Numbered from the stretch's first letter, positions 49,560 through 61,011 are shown. The stretch is 64,000 nt of DNA from Echinometra lucunter (GCA_029962745.1 CM057158.1:17270743-17334742); one strand, 5' to 3'. Numbers and translations: made by a program. Notes: generated by a model from the sequence alone, not told the origin.

Positions 49560-50176
49560 CACACTTAGAATTAAAGGTTCAATTTTGCACCCTAAATGCA
49601 ACACTGGCAGAAGCACCTTTTGGGGTGCAATTAAAGGTTCAATTTTGCACCCTAAATGCAACACTGGCAGAAGCACCTTTTGGGGTGCAATTAAAGGTTC
49701 AATTTTGCACCCTAAATGCAACACTGGCAGAAGCACCTTTTGGGGTGCAATTAAAGGTTCAATTTTGCACCCTAAATGCAACACTGGCAGAAGCACCTTT
49801 TGGGGTGCAATTAAAGGTTCAATTTTGCACCCTAAATGCAACACTGGCAGCAGCACCTTTTGGGGTGCAATCTTGCACCCTACATGAAAAAGGTGCAAAG
49901 ATGCACCCTTTTGTACTTGTTTGCACCCGGAAATGCCCGTCTGCACCCTTAAAGGTGCAACTATGCACATTTAAGGGAGCAGAAATTGTTAGCATTCAAA
50001 AGGGTGCAAATTTGCACCTTTCCAAAAGGGTACAACTCTGCGTCCTTGGGGTGCAAAATGTGGCTCACTGCACCCTTAAAGGTGCATGCAGGATGCTTCT
50101 TTGGGTGCAAAGTTGTACCCATAAAGGAGCTCCCAGTGTTGAAGGGAGCAAAACTGAACCTTTTATTCTCAGTGTG
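49560..50176. mobile_element. TGCACC-rich MITE family B, copy 2 (expanded)
   Basis: TA flanks (49558-49559, 50177-50178) and inverted ends CACACTTAGAATTAAAGGTT / CACACTGAGAATAAAAGGTT match copy 1. The left part contains five head-to-tail 60-bp units (49571-49870). The remainder aligns with copy 1 from TGCACCCTACATGAAAAAGG onward. Confidence 0.85.
49571..49870. repeat. Five 60-bp tandem units inside MITE B
   Basis: Period is exactly 60 bp. The units are identical apart from an A-to-C change in the fifth (CAGAAG to CAGCAG). Each contains TTAAAGGTTCAATTTTGCAC near its start and ends GGGGTGCAA. Near identity indicates recent expansion or a repeat copied by the assembler. Confidence 0.95.
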
Positions 50177-50178
50177 TA

Positions 50179-50841
50179 GCCTCTAAGTTCCGGCGTACCC
50201 AAAACACAGCAGCTCGTGTTTTTTTTTTCCTGTGTATACCTCATTCTTCTCACATTACCCCTGTTCTTCGGAAACTCCATGCAATGGCTCCCTATTTCTT
50301 CTCGCATCACTTTCAAAATTCTTCTTCCTTACTTTCAATACTTATTATGGCTGTGCCCCTTGATGTCTTTCTTAACTCTTTCCTCGATATACACCTGTCC
50401 GGACTTTCCGATCTGCTTCTCAGTTTCCCTTTTTCTCGATCTCACTCTCTTTCTTACAACCAATACGGTCGACATTCTTTCGTCTATGCAGCTACATTAT
50501 CTTTGGAAAAATCTCCCCGCCCCACCACCTTCAAATTCGCAATGCTAGTAATGTAAATACATTTAAAACAATGTTAAAAACACATCTTTAAGCCTTGTGA
50601 CTTGTTGAAAGAGAGAAAATAGTTTTTAGTAATGACCTGACATGGGAATTTCACTATTTCATTGTCCTTAACGATAAAATCTCAATATCTGATGAGCGCA
50701 ATGATAAAATACGTGTATTTTAGGGTGTTATGTGTCATAATAACTTCATACAGTATTGCTCTACATTTTTTTTCAGTCTTTATAGATGGAACTATACGCT
50801 CTATAAAAGCTCCATTGCTCTCCCAATATCTCTCCCTCCCC

Positions 50842-50898
<57 letters not shown>

Positions 50899-51139
50899 AC
50901 TCTCACTCTCCTTGCTCCAATTACTCTTCTTTCGATGTTTCTTGCAGTGAACTGCCCAAATTGATTTCCTAAATATGTCTGAAGTAATGAATTCGCATGC
51001 ATGCTTGCTCTGTGTAGAGTTTAGGCATGATTAATTAGTATTGTGAACTTGTAATCTTTCTTTTAAAAACACAGTGAGGATGCTAAGATTGTATTGTACT
51101 TTTGACCTTTTTGATAATCCTAACAGTAACCCTTCCCCT
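50179..51139. other. No gene seen; poly-C/(CT)n tract
   Basis: A C run (50838-50850) followed by (CT)n to about 50897. The open frame over 50216-50556 is T/C-rich and unconvincing. Confidence 0.5.
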
Positions 51140-51308
51140 GGGGGTGTTTCACAAAAATCGCACTTAAATCTAGTCAAACTTAGGTGCGATTTCGCCCAAT
51201 CCAACTTAAGTTTGATTCACGTTGAAAAGTCTGTTTCACGAAGTCGTTCTTTAGGTAAAAAGTTACGCATCATTTCGGAACAAACTTAAATCTTTGTGAA
51301 ACACCCCC
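51140..51308. mobile_element. Foldback MITE sharing GGGGTGTTTCA ends
   Basis: GGGGGTGTTTCACAAAAATC on the left and inverted GGGGGTGTTTCACAAAGATT on the right, with TTAAGT further in on both sides. 169 bp. The first 11 bases of its ends match those of 47489-47656 but the interior is unrelated. Confidence 0.8.
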
Positions 51309-53291
51309 ATTAGTATTTTCCGAACGTGAACAAGTCTAGTTTCTTTCATTGATAAGAGGTTCGTGTATATACCAGTTTTGTTACCAAGAAATATAAACAT
51401 TAAATGAGAAAATTCTGTACTTCCGAAAACTAGTATCTACCATTAGAGAAAATTGTATTAATGTTAAACCTTGTAATATATTGTACAAACATGTGAATAA
51501 TGTTATCATTCGTAATAAATACATGAAATAATTACAATTTCGTCTTGCATCGTTTTCGTTTGTTTGGTCTATTGTATTCTTCGTCATTAAAACAAGTTCG
51601 ATATTTATTGTGGAACGAAGTCGCAAAGGATGGATCGGCAAGCGCGAGGATCATATCAAATAGATTTGTTCACTAATTTCATGCAGACTTGCTGAATAAA
51701 GTTTTTCTTGACAATTAAAAAGCTTGTCAGAGGCTTGTCAAACATAGCAATAACTAATGGTTGCAAATGCTATTTCATCTATTTAGATGCTTGTATTCGT
51801 AACAGGTGAACTGAATAGTTAGTAGCTTGGGGTTCTGGAGAGAAACGTCTAAATTGAAATACATCAGTGAACGAGTATGTGAGAAAAAACGTAACCAGGG
51901 TAGATTTTAATCCTCAACTGATAATCTTACTGGTTCAATCTTAAACATATACCTTTTTTTTTATTTGGCATGATAAATAAATCAAGTAAATTGGATGTTC
52001 ATTAAAAATCAGTCGAAGAATTTATTTCAAATAGCTTTTAATCATTAGAGAACACATAATGCATTAAATTTGCAAGAGAAAAAGAAAGCCTCCACATCAG
52101 ATAAAATGTGGAACGATATCAAAGTCCGCTTACAAAAAAAAATGCATATGGCAACGCCCAGTTCTGGCTATTATTTTTATTCCTATATTTTGCTGAAACG
52201 ATCAGAAGCTAGCGCAAGGCTTGCCAGACATAACTACAAGTATCAGCCAACTGATATGTTATTAAAAAACTATTAATTTTACTTGTAGTAACAATACAAC
52301 TTAATTGCATGCATCATTTGTTGGTATGCTAGGCTTCAGTGAATATCACCATAGGATTCAGAAAAAAAGGATTGTCTAATAGACCACTGAGTATTTCACT
52401 TTAGTTTCTCTCCAGAAACCTAGTTACAAATAATTTGATCCACCTGATTTGCGTAATGCTATCTCAATACATGGATTTTATTTAGCATATAAAGTGCTAT
52501 GTCAGTCAAGGTTCTTGGAAACTTGTGAGTTGTCAAGAGAAACTTCGTTCATTTAGCATGGTTCATAAAATTAGGATCCAACTATTCGATGGATCCTCTC
52601 TCCTTTCTCTTCTTTCTCTGTAAGTGAAAAATTCCTGCTGTCACGTAACAACAGTTAGGAGGGAAAATTCACAACGACGTATCTACATCTGGTTCGCTCA
52701 GATACCCATGTATATATAAATATCTGTTTAGGCTCAGGCTCGAAAACTGCTACAGAATGAACCTTTCAGCAAGCTTTCAAAGTTTCATGTTGCGAAGGAA
52801 GTCGTTTGTGAGACATGTCCAAAAGGATTTGTGGCTTGGCAAGGGAGCCAAGTAGCATCTTAGGTAAGTTTTTAAACAAAGTGATGAAAGTAGGTGGTAT
52901 CATCTGAGTACAAACTGTAATTTGCCTGTTATTCATTAACGCGATCAAAACTACGTTCGAAAAATCAACTCGGTGCAATTTCGAAATCCTATTGTACTGT
53001 CCATACAATTCATGTTCGGATTACGTAATAAGCCATTGTAAAGTCCACACATTTCTAAAGGTGATAGAGAGGGCTATTGAAGTTGATTTTTCGAAAGTGG
53101 CATTTGATCAAACATAAATTATTACTTTAAATTTCCTTAGCTTATTCATGATCATCATGAATGACCATTTGAGCTGAAAAGTTCATGCCCACAAAATCTG
53201 TAATACACCGCAGACATCCGTTTAAATTTGTATACATAAAAATGAGAAATAAGAATAATAATGACGAAAAGGGTTTTCTAGATTGTTGTTG
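51309..53291. other. Unique sequence; one coding-like segment
   Basis: At 52732-52872, after TCTGTTTAG, an open frame reads AQARKLLQNEPFSKLSKFHV, then VCETCPKGFVAWQGSQVAS, and ends in TAG directly before a GTAAGT. The stop at the very end and the poor polypyrimidine tract argue against a normal exon. Nothing else was recognised. Confidence 0.25.
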
Positions 53292-53487
53292 CATTGGGTT
53301 TTTTGCTGACGTCTATATCAATCAGATATGATTATATCTACGGCTGGGACCGACCTTTTACGTCACCATTCGAAAGACGTGACTCAGACTCGAACCTGCG
53401 TCCGATCAGAGTCAGATTGTAGGCGAAGACAAAGAGCTGACTGGGGACGTTACCACTAGACCAACTCCTGCTTCCCACGGATGGTGA
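53292..53487 (-). mobile_element. tRNA-derived SINE
   Basis: On the minus strand an A-box-like TGGTCTAGTGG (53453-53463) is followed 56 bases on by a B-box-like GGTTCGAGTC (53387-53396). Upstream is AGCAGGAG; downstream is a non-tRNA body with GGTCGGTCCCAGCCG. CGTCACCATTCG (53361) and CGGATGGTGACG (53476) form an inverted pair around the tRNA-like part. Not a functional tRNA: no clean cloverleaf. Confidence 0.6.
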
Positions 53488-54479
53488 CGAGTTTATCATT
53501 CCAAGAAAAAAGTTTAAATCTTTAAGTGTGTATACAGTACACTTGCAGTTGCTTCTTCCTCCAATAGTACAGATTTAAACCCAAGAAAATTCATTATTAT
53601 ACATGTACTTTGCACTCTAATGCCCCCCCCCCCGATATCTGACTACGAATATAAACCTCCGGGGTGCAAATACCTCCCCCCCCCCCCCCCACCAGAGGGT
53701 ATTCTTAAAAATAAGTATGCATGAGTTAACCATGAAACGGTTCAATTCTATATTTCAATGAGAGTGGCTGCCATTGCATAATGTTGTCATGAAGATTCTC
53801 CAGGTAAGAAATTATGATTCCAATATTATTTTCCGTTTTCCTTTGTATATTCATTTTGTATTTCTTGTATCGTTATGTTTGATTTCTAGTCACGGCCTTG
53901 CTGAAAAGCAGCTTCTAAAGCTGATGGCAGGGTTTTTTTTTTTACCCGTGATTAAATAAATTAGATATAATACAATACAACACAATCAAATGTAATTCCC
54001 CAGTATTTCGCTTATATTCTAAATGGCGAGGGTATAAAATAAGGTAAGAATGACGTCTTTTGGTGTGCAACAACATAACCGAGTTGCTTGTTTCGTAAAT
54101 ACTTCACGGTTTAATAGCTTTCATGTTTGGATGTGTGAGAAAAAAAAAAACATTATTCCTGATGTTGAAAGGTGCACAATAATGAAAAAAATTAAATGTG
54201 TTCATGGAAAGCTTTTCTTTAAATAATAAGATCTTCAAATACCATGTCAAACTAGGTAGCCTTCAACTCTTTACATGTCACCTACTTCAAAATGAACAAA
54301 AGAAAGCAGCCCCTTGTCAGTATTACATCGAAAAGAAAACGGCCTCATCCCCAAAGCGCATTTGAAAATGAAATATTAACTGTTTGATCAAAATCAAACG
54401 TCCTATGGCGGCTGGTATTGATTGCGTATTGAAGTGCTTGAACGGACAGTCAGAAGTAAAAATAAAAAAGTGAGTGTGT

Positions 54480-54513
<34 letters not shown>

Positions 54514-55671
54514 TTCTCTTATGGGGGTGCTCTTAAGGAGGTCCCCCAAACCTACCCTATCCGGTATCTATTTCCCTCAAGATTGACACCACATCGGTTA
54601 TTTGATCTGTTTTGAATAACATCTAAAACAATTTCGACTTCTGAACGCCTCGGGTGATCTGTTTATATATTATTGTAGTGGTTGCTTTAGAACAAGGAGG
54701 GAAATGTGCGGAAGTTATTCGTCATCTGTCTTTCTCTCTGCATGGACCTGTGGACTGTTGGTTGAGTCTTCTTGAATTTTCCTTTTAAAGTTATTTTTAT
54801 TCCTGTAGGTAGATATGGCCATAAACCGTCCAGGGATGGATAACTGATATTTCAAAATAGATTTCTCTTACATCGTAAGGTCCCCGCCCACTATGTAAGC
54901 ACTCCAACGAAACATGTCCTAATATGAAAAACAGATAAAATAGTCGAGCAGCTTTCGCTTCCCAGTCACAGGTGGCTTCATTTTTCAGACACACGATTAA
55001 AAAAAAAAGATTGTTACCATCAGTTGATATTATATTTGTATATATGTATTTTTTCGTTAGAAGAAGATATGTAGATGTAATTTATACATGGCTCCTCGTT
55101 TAAGGAAAACTGAAAAAGAAAATCTAAAGATTCTGATTTTATGCGCTAAAGTTCTCCTATTTTCAGGGAGCTTCGTTATAGAAATCAAACTTTAACTAGA
55201 AGAGACATACACACAGACTGTTCAGTTTTGCTTTTAAAGTGTTTCGTTACTGATATATGGCATTTTTCAAAATTCAAATTGTTACCATGGCAGCGGCAAT
55301 TTTTCACCATTCCCATTACCCTGGGTAAACTGGACTTTCATTGAGAGTGAACAGGTAACTCAAAATCGGTAGAATTAGGGGGGGGGGGGTATTATGCTGC
55401 TAAATTCAAAATGTGTACCATTTTTTATAAATTCATTTATTTTATCATGGCAACGGCTAATGAAGTCGTTTACGAATTTGTCAACAAGCAGATTTGTTTT
55501 CAGCACCCTCAAAATAGGGGGTAATATCAGGGAAAAAAAATCAGATTCTACAGAATTTTTTTAGTACTTCAGTCTATAAAACTCGTTGTACTCATACTAA
55601 GGAAAAAAAATCATATTTGATTGATACACGTCTGTAAAAACCGAATTCAACAACAACCACAACAACAATAA
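53488..55671. other. No gene seen; poly-C, (GA)n and poly-G runs
   Basis: C runs at 53625-53634 and 53676-53690, (GA)n at 54482-54511 and a G run at 55379-55389. A donor-like CAGGTAAG at 53801 follows a short open stretch without a recognised protein. Confidence 0.5.
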
Positions 55672-56037
55672 GAAAAAAGGATCAACTTTGCACCCTTCAA
55701 ATGCAACACCAGGAGTTCCTTTATGGGGTGCAACTTTTCACCCAAAGAAGCATTATGCACCATTAAGAGTGTAGAGAGCTACATTTTTTTCACCCTTTTA
55801 AGGGTGCAGTTATATCCTTTAGGGAAGGTGCAAATGCACCCTTTTGGATGCAAAAACTATACACCCTTAAGGTACATAATTGCAACTCTAAGGGTGCAGA
55901 TGGGCATTTCCGAGTGCAAAGTAGTACAAAAGGGTGCACCTTTGCAATTTTTCATGTAGGATGCAAGATTGCACCCCAAAAAGTGCTGCTATTGTTGCAT
56001 TTTGGGTGCAAAATTGCACCCTTTTTTGTAAGTTTCG
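55672..56037. mobile_element. TGCACC-rich MITE family B, copy 3 (inverted, decayed ends)
   Basis: In inverse orientation it aligns block by block with copy 2: TTCCTTTATGGGGTGCAACT, GGGCATTTCCGAGTGCAAA, CATGTAGGATGCAAGATTGC and GTGCAAAATTGCACCC all have counterparts. Terminal CACACT motifs have decayed and no TA pair is clear. It has only one 60-bp-unit equivalent. Confidence 0.75.
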
Positions 56038-56326
56038 TTGTTTGTTTTGTCGTATCACGCCAGGAACATCATAATCACTGATAATCGTGTCTTAATCCCT
56101 AATTCCTAATCACCAGCCCCCACCCCCTCCTATTACATAGAGAAAAGAGAAAGGGGGGGGGGGTGTTAAAGAATCTATATGTAAATGCATCTCTAGTACG
56201 TCCATGGTAAATGGAAATCGAAAGCCGATATTTCACTGCGTCAAAGTTGATTTTGAAAACATCATTAGCCTTGACGAACTCTTTAGAATCAACATGTCGC
56301 TGTTTTCATGGTCTTAGTATGTTTTT

Positions 56327-56666
56327 ACAGGAAAATGAAACCCTGGGGAAATATCCATTTTAATGAAAAGAGAGGATATAGAAAGAAGAAATTTCAAAAA
56401 TCGAAATCGGTTACGAAATGAGAAAGTTATGAAAGTTTGAAAAGTCTCAATTTACTTTCTATGGCGATCCTCAATTTGGCAATGTTAATTCAAAATGGCA
56501 GGTTTAGAAGGACAGCTCTCAATCGCAGAAAATGTGTTTTGTATACAAAATTATATGCTGCTTGTCTCTTTGTGAACTCAACAAATGTTGTGTCAAATAA
56601 ATTTTGCCATGATTATCTTGAGCTAAGAAAAGGAGACAAGCCGCACCTTGAGAAATAATAGGGAAA

Positions 56667-56700
<34 letters not shown>

Positions 56701-56772
56701 TATGATAATAATAATGATAATAATAATAATGATAATAATAATAATGATAATAATAATAATAATAATGATAAC

Positions 56773-56819
<47 letters not shown>

Positions 56820-57198
56820 TGATAATAATAATTATGATAATAATAATAATGATAATAATAATAATGATAATAATAATAATAATAATGATAACAATAATAA
56901 TAATAATAATGATAATAATAATAATGATAATAATAATGATAATAATGATAATAATAATAATAGTAACAATAATGATGATAACAATTTGGGGAAAAACGTA
57001 TGAAGAGTTGTCCTTCTAAACCTGCTAATTTGGAGCAACATTGCCAATTTGAGGATCGCCATAGAAAATGAAATGAGAATTTCAAACCTTCATAACTTTC
57101 TAATTTCGTAACCAATTTTGATGGATTTTTTTTTTAAATCGCCTCTCTCTATCCTCTATTATTCAAATGGCTATTTCCCCAGGGTTTCATTCTCCTTT
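56327..57198. mobile_element. Element with ~190-bp terminal inverted repeats
   Basis: The left arm 56327-56520 begins ACAGGAAAATGAAACCCTGG. The right arm 57000-57198, reversed, begins AAAGGAGAATGAAACCCTGG. Both then share GGTTACGAAAT, GAAAGTTATGAA, TCTATGGCGATCCTCAA and GCAGGTTTAGAAGGACA in order. The interior holds unique sequence and an AAT-based microsatellite. 872 bp, no transposase. Class unknown. Confidence 0.85.
56669..56992. repeat. (AAT)n/(GATAAT)n microsatellite
   Basis: About 320 bp of AAT trinucleotides with regularly spaced GAT and AAC interruptions. A larger internal period is visible: two long blocks of similar order, about 120 bp apart. Sits in the loop of the 190-bp inverted repeats. 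Confidence 0.95.
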
Positions 57199-58066
57199 AA
57201 TTTGTGGGTTAACAGGGTGGGTGTTTTGTTTCTCTTTCTAATAAAAGAAAATAAAAACAAAACGTCCGATAAGAAATGAATGTCCCATCAGCGACCAGTA
57301 TTGAATTCCTTGAATAATAAGCGGAAAAGAGTATCGCGACCGATAAGCACACTGTCTTCCATAGGATGGGTGCACGTCTCGAATTGGTGGCGGATTTTAT
57401 TTCATTTATACGCTTAATCGGTTACGCATCTCGCCGTTCATGGGTCGTGGCATCCTCTACTGGCGTTTAATTCCAAGCCAAATTAGGGAGATAATGGCTT
57501 GTTATATCCATGCTATGCTGCAAGGTTAAACCAAGCAAGGTCCGATCACAACCTGACAGTGTAACTGAATAGAATTCTTTGGCTGAAATTACAGTAATGC
57601 GAAGTGTTCGGACGATGAAAACAGACGACAATAATGGCTAGAAGGATGATGACCGCATTGAATTCCACTTTGTTTATTCATTCTTCAGGATGGCATCAAG
57701 TAATCAAGAAAAAAGTCAACGTTTCTCAGTATATCCTTTCTGAAGGCTGACAGGCAGAAAGAAAAAGGGAGACCACACTATTTATCTCTTTGTCGCTATT
57801 AAGGGACCCTTAGATCCATCTCTTTGTTTGCCATGTCTGTCTGTTTAACTTTAGACAAAGACATCTTGTTAAAAAGTTATTAGAGCTTTATTGTTTCCAG
57901 CTAATCATTGTGCACTAGAAATATCTTAGGAGTGTTTCGCTTTCGAGTTTAAAAGCTTTAAATACACGAGAGAATATAAAACGTTAATTTGAAATTTAAA
58001 GAAGAATATAGAAACAGTCGTACAGACTAAAAGAGCATTAATTTTCTGATTCTGCTTGCGACTTAA
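57199..58066. other. No feature recognised
   Basis: Unique AT-rich sequence without coding signal or terminal repeats. Confidence 0.5.
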
Positions 58067-58128
58067 TGTATCATCACTATTCCCGCTGTTAACGGTATAC
58101 CGTTAACAGCGGGAATAGTGATAATACA
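58067..58128. repeat. 62-bp near-perfect palindrome with no spacer
   Basis: The central 50 bp (58073-58122) are a perfect palindrome centred on GGTA/TACC. The arms extend to 31 bp each with one mismatched pair (58072/58123). Each half contains CCCGCTGTTAACGG. Zero-loop symmetry of this length is unusual outside mobile-element ends or assembly foldbacks. Confidence 0.95.
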
Positions 58129-59308
58129 GCTACGGATAACTAAATGTAAAAAGCTTTGTGCTAGCTTTTTAGATTTTAACTTGAAATAAATCCTGGAGAG
58201 TTTCCTTCTGAGGCTTCTCTTTTTTCGTCCCCGAGGTCTCCCTAAGTTCATTATCTTGCTATCATACACTAGCCACTGTCATTAGATAGCTGCATATCAT
58301 ACCGTCCCCCCTGCATCAAAAAAGACATTAATGACCAAAGGGTTTTAATACATTACAGCTGTGTAATCAAATATGTACGTGCACCCATTGGGGTTTCAGC
58401 TTCTTGGACATTGAACTGTCATCTGGAAGTCTTCGTCTTATTAGGCTGCTCTTAACAACTTTTGTTCCTGTCTTTTTGTTCTGATGTATATATATATAGT
58501 TGAATTATCCTTGCGTTAAGTGCTTAATGTCTAGGCAGAGAAATCAATTATTCTCGCATATTGAGGGGGCCGGGGGCAGACTATAATGGAGCGCTGTTGC
58601 TATACTCGTAGTTTATAGGCCTCGGAGTTTATCATCAGGCAAATGATGATGATGATGATGATGATGATTGCTTGTACATGCTGTAAGGCGCGAAACTCCG
58701 AAAATTCCACAAAAGTCCACCTTTTATGATGATTATATACGGTAGGCCTACATATACACTCACATAATTATACACTTTGAAGTAGGTTAGGTATATTTGT
58801 CCGACATTCAATTAACACTTAATAGATAACATGCATGTTTGTTAGGTGACATATCAATAGTGGATGATATTGAACAAATGCTTGGATTAAAATACCCAAC
58901 AAACTTGCATTTTACCAAATATTTGGTAATTTGTTTGTCAAACATTATTTTAGAGAACGTCTTTTGTAAATATACAGCTGTGGTTTTTTTTTGTGTGTCT
59001 TGTTTTGTTTTGTTTGTTTATTTTTTTATTTTTTTTTATTTTTTTACTTTTTTCTTTTCCTCTACCCGTTCTTCTTCTTCTCCCATCCGGACTTCGAATT
59101 AACCATTTCTTTGATGCGAGGTCGGTCGAGATCGTTGCTGATTTGACATTGGCACAGTACCAGGGTTAGCATTTGGATATCCCTTCCCCCCCCCCCCCCG
59201 AGACAATCCACTTGCACCTCATCTTCCTTCATTCGAGATGGGCTAAAAAAAAATTTTTCAACTTGGGGCACCTGTTCCTTATTCTCACATTCTTTCTGGC
59301 ATATCCTT
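58129..59308. other. No gene seen; small simple repeats
   Basis: (GAT)n at 58645-58669, T-rich 58985-59060, poly-C 59190-59200. Confidence 0.5.
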
Positions 59309-59579
59309 CACTCATAGAAAAAGTACCATTTTTTTTTAGAGAACCCCTTTTTGTCCCGTATTTAGAACCTCCAGAAAAGGGGTTCTATAGAGGGTTCTTT
59401 AAATTTTCAAGAACCCGATCAGATTCCTTGTACAACCAATAATGGTTCTAAAGACCCTTTAGAACTCTGTAGAGAACCTCTATAGGCTATTAATGGTTCT
59501 TTGAATAACCTTCAAGGCCGGGGTTCCAAATGTGGGGCAACGAAATGCTTCTAATCAGCGCCATTTTTTTCTAGGAATG
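59309..59579. mobile_element. MITE family A, copy 2 (inverted)
   Basis: Reads in the opposite sense to 5797-6332: GTCCCGTATTTAGAACCTCC near its left end and GGGGTTCCAAATGTGGGGCA near its right end. The ends CACTCATAGAAAAAG and, reversed, CATTCCTAGAAAAAAATGG are decayed TIRs. It has no nested TTAA element. Confidence 0.75.
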
Positions 59580-59996
59580 TTTCATCTGACACTGTCTGAG
59601 GAATTAAAAAAGAATTAAAACAAGGATAGAAAGGCGTAAAGAAAAATATTTTTCTTTCTGAATGTTTCCCTTCACATATAAATATTTTGGAAAATTAAAG
59701 CTAGTTTGGAAGGCCCAAAGGATATAATTAATTCTTTTAATGGTTTTCGCCAATTTGGGACATACAAACAAATTTGAAAGTCCCACAAATAATTATTTTG
59801 TTTCAAAATGCTTTTCTCACATTTAGCATTTCTCTGCAGAATAATAGCCTAAACGTTCTCTATTTCTCATTCAGTCTTTCACCCTGCTTCTTTCCGTTGT
59901 TCTCTTTTGTCTTCGTCCATGAGTATGAATTTCACTTTACTCATTTTTTCTTTTGATCTTTCTTTTTTCCATGGCTTTCTTTCTTTAATATTCTGG

Positions 59997-60712
59997 CTCT
60001 CTCTCTCTCTCCCTCTCTCCCTGACATCTCCCTCTTTCCCCTTTCTCTCCCCTCTTTCCCTTTCTCTCTTATTTCCCTTTCTTTCCTTTATTTCCCTTTC
60101 CCTCTTTCCCTTTCTCTCCCCTCTCTCCCTTTCCCTCCCCTCTTTCCCCTTCTCTCCCCTCTTTCCCTTTCCCCCTCTTTCCCCTTCTCTCCCCTCTTTC
60201 CCCTTCTCTCCCCTCTCTCCCCTTCTCTCCCCTCTTTCCCCTTCTCTCCCCTCTCTCCCCTTCTCTCCCTCTTCCCCTTCTCTCCCCTCTCCCTCTCCCC
60301 TTCTCTCCCCTCTTTCCCCTTATCTCCCCTCTCTCCCTTTCCCTCCTCTCTTTCCCCTTTTCTCCCCTCTTTCCCCTTCTCTCCCCTCTTTCCCCTTCTC
60401 TCCCCTCTTTCCCCTTCTCTCCCCTCTTTCCCTTCTCTCCCCTCTTTCCCTTCTCTCCCCTCTTTCCCCTTCTCTCCCCTCTCTCCCTTTCCCTCCTCTC
60501 TTTCCCCGTCTCTCCCTCTTTCCCTTTTTCCCCTCTTTCCCTTTCTCCCCTCTTTCCACTTCTCTCCCCTCTTTCCCCTTCTCTCCCCTCTTTCCTTTTC
60601 TCTCCTCTCTTTCCCTTTCTCTCCTCTCTTTCCCTTTCTCTCCTCTCTTTCCCTTTCTCTCCTCTTCTTCTTCCCCCGCCCCTCTCTCTCTCTTCCTCTC
60701 TAATCTTCCCAT
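59997..60712. repeat. ~0.7-kb polypyrimidine minisatellite
   Basis: The plus strand is almost purely C and T, with units close to CTCTTTCCCCTTCTCTCCC (14-19 bp) repeated dozens of times. This produces long artefactual open frames on both strands. Mirror symmetry in many units fits triplex-prone DNA. Confidence 0.95.
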
Positions 60713-61011
60713 CTCTCTAGACATTTCGTTTGGGTGCATCTGCGATTGAATTTTGCGCTTTTAGCGTAATATGAGCCGAAATGTGAGTACATGAATCTTT
60801 ATCGCTTCCTGATCAACGATAGAGTTTTTATTTACGAAAAGAAATCCCCTGTCGAGGGACCAATACCTTGCCATCACAGTTGAACAACTTCTATAGGAAG
60901 GAAGTCATCGTTTATGGGCCTTGTAATGAGTAAGGGAAGAATGCTTTTAACATAAATGCTACCCTTTATAGCTACCCTTTTTCGGAGGTGGGGGCATGTG
61001 CATAACACCGG

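Noticed and set aside
49571..49870. Regular direct repeats, CRISPR-like at first sight
   Set aside because: Units are contiguous with no unique spacers, in a eukaryotic MITE.
49515..50179. 219-codon plus frame with five 20-residue repeats, and the opposite-strand frame
   Set aside because: The 60-bp tandem repeat is a multiple of three, so all frames stay open through it. It lies wholly inside MITE B and is not a repeat protein.
53387..53463. Functional tRNA gene on the minus strand
   Set aside because: A and B boxes are present but acceptor and anticodon stems do not pair cleanly; the body continues as a SINE.
56519..57115. 198-codon minus frame rich in tyrosine and 123-codon plus frame rich in isoleucine
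   Set aside because: Produced by the AAT/GAT microsatellite and the inverted arms of a mobile element.
59907..60749. 280-codon plus frame and 139-codon minus frame
   Set aside because: Both are translations of the polypyrimidine minisatellite (Ser/Pro/Leu/Phe on one strand, Glu/Lys/Arg/Gly on the other), with no non-repetitive domain.
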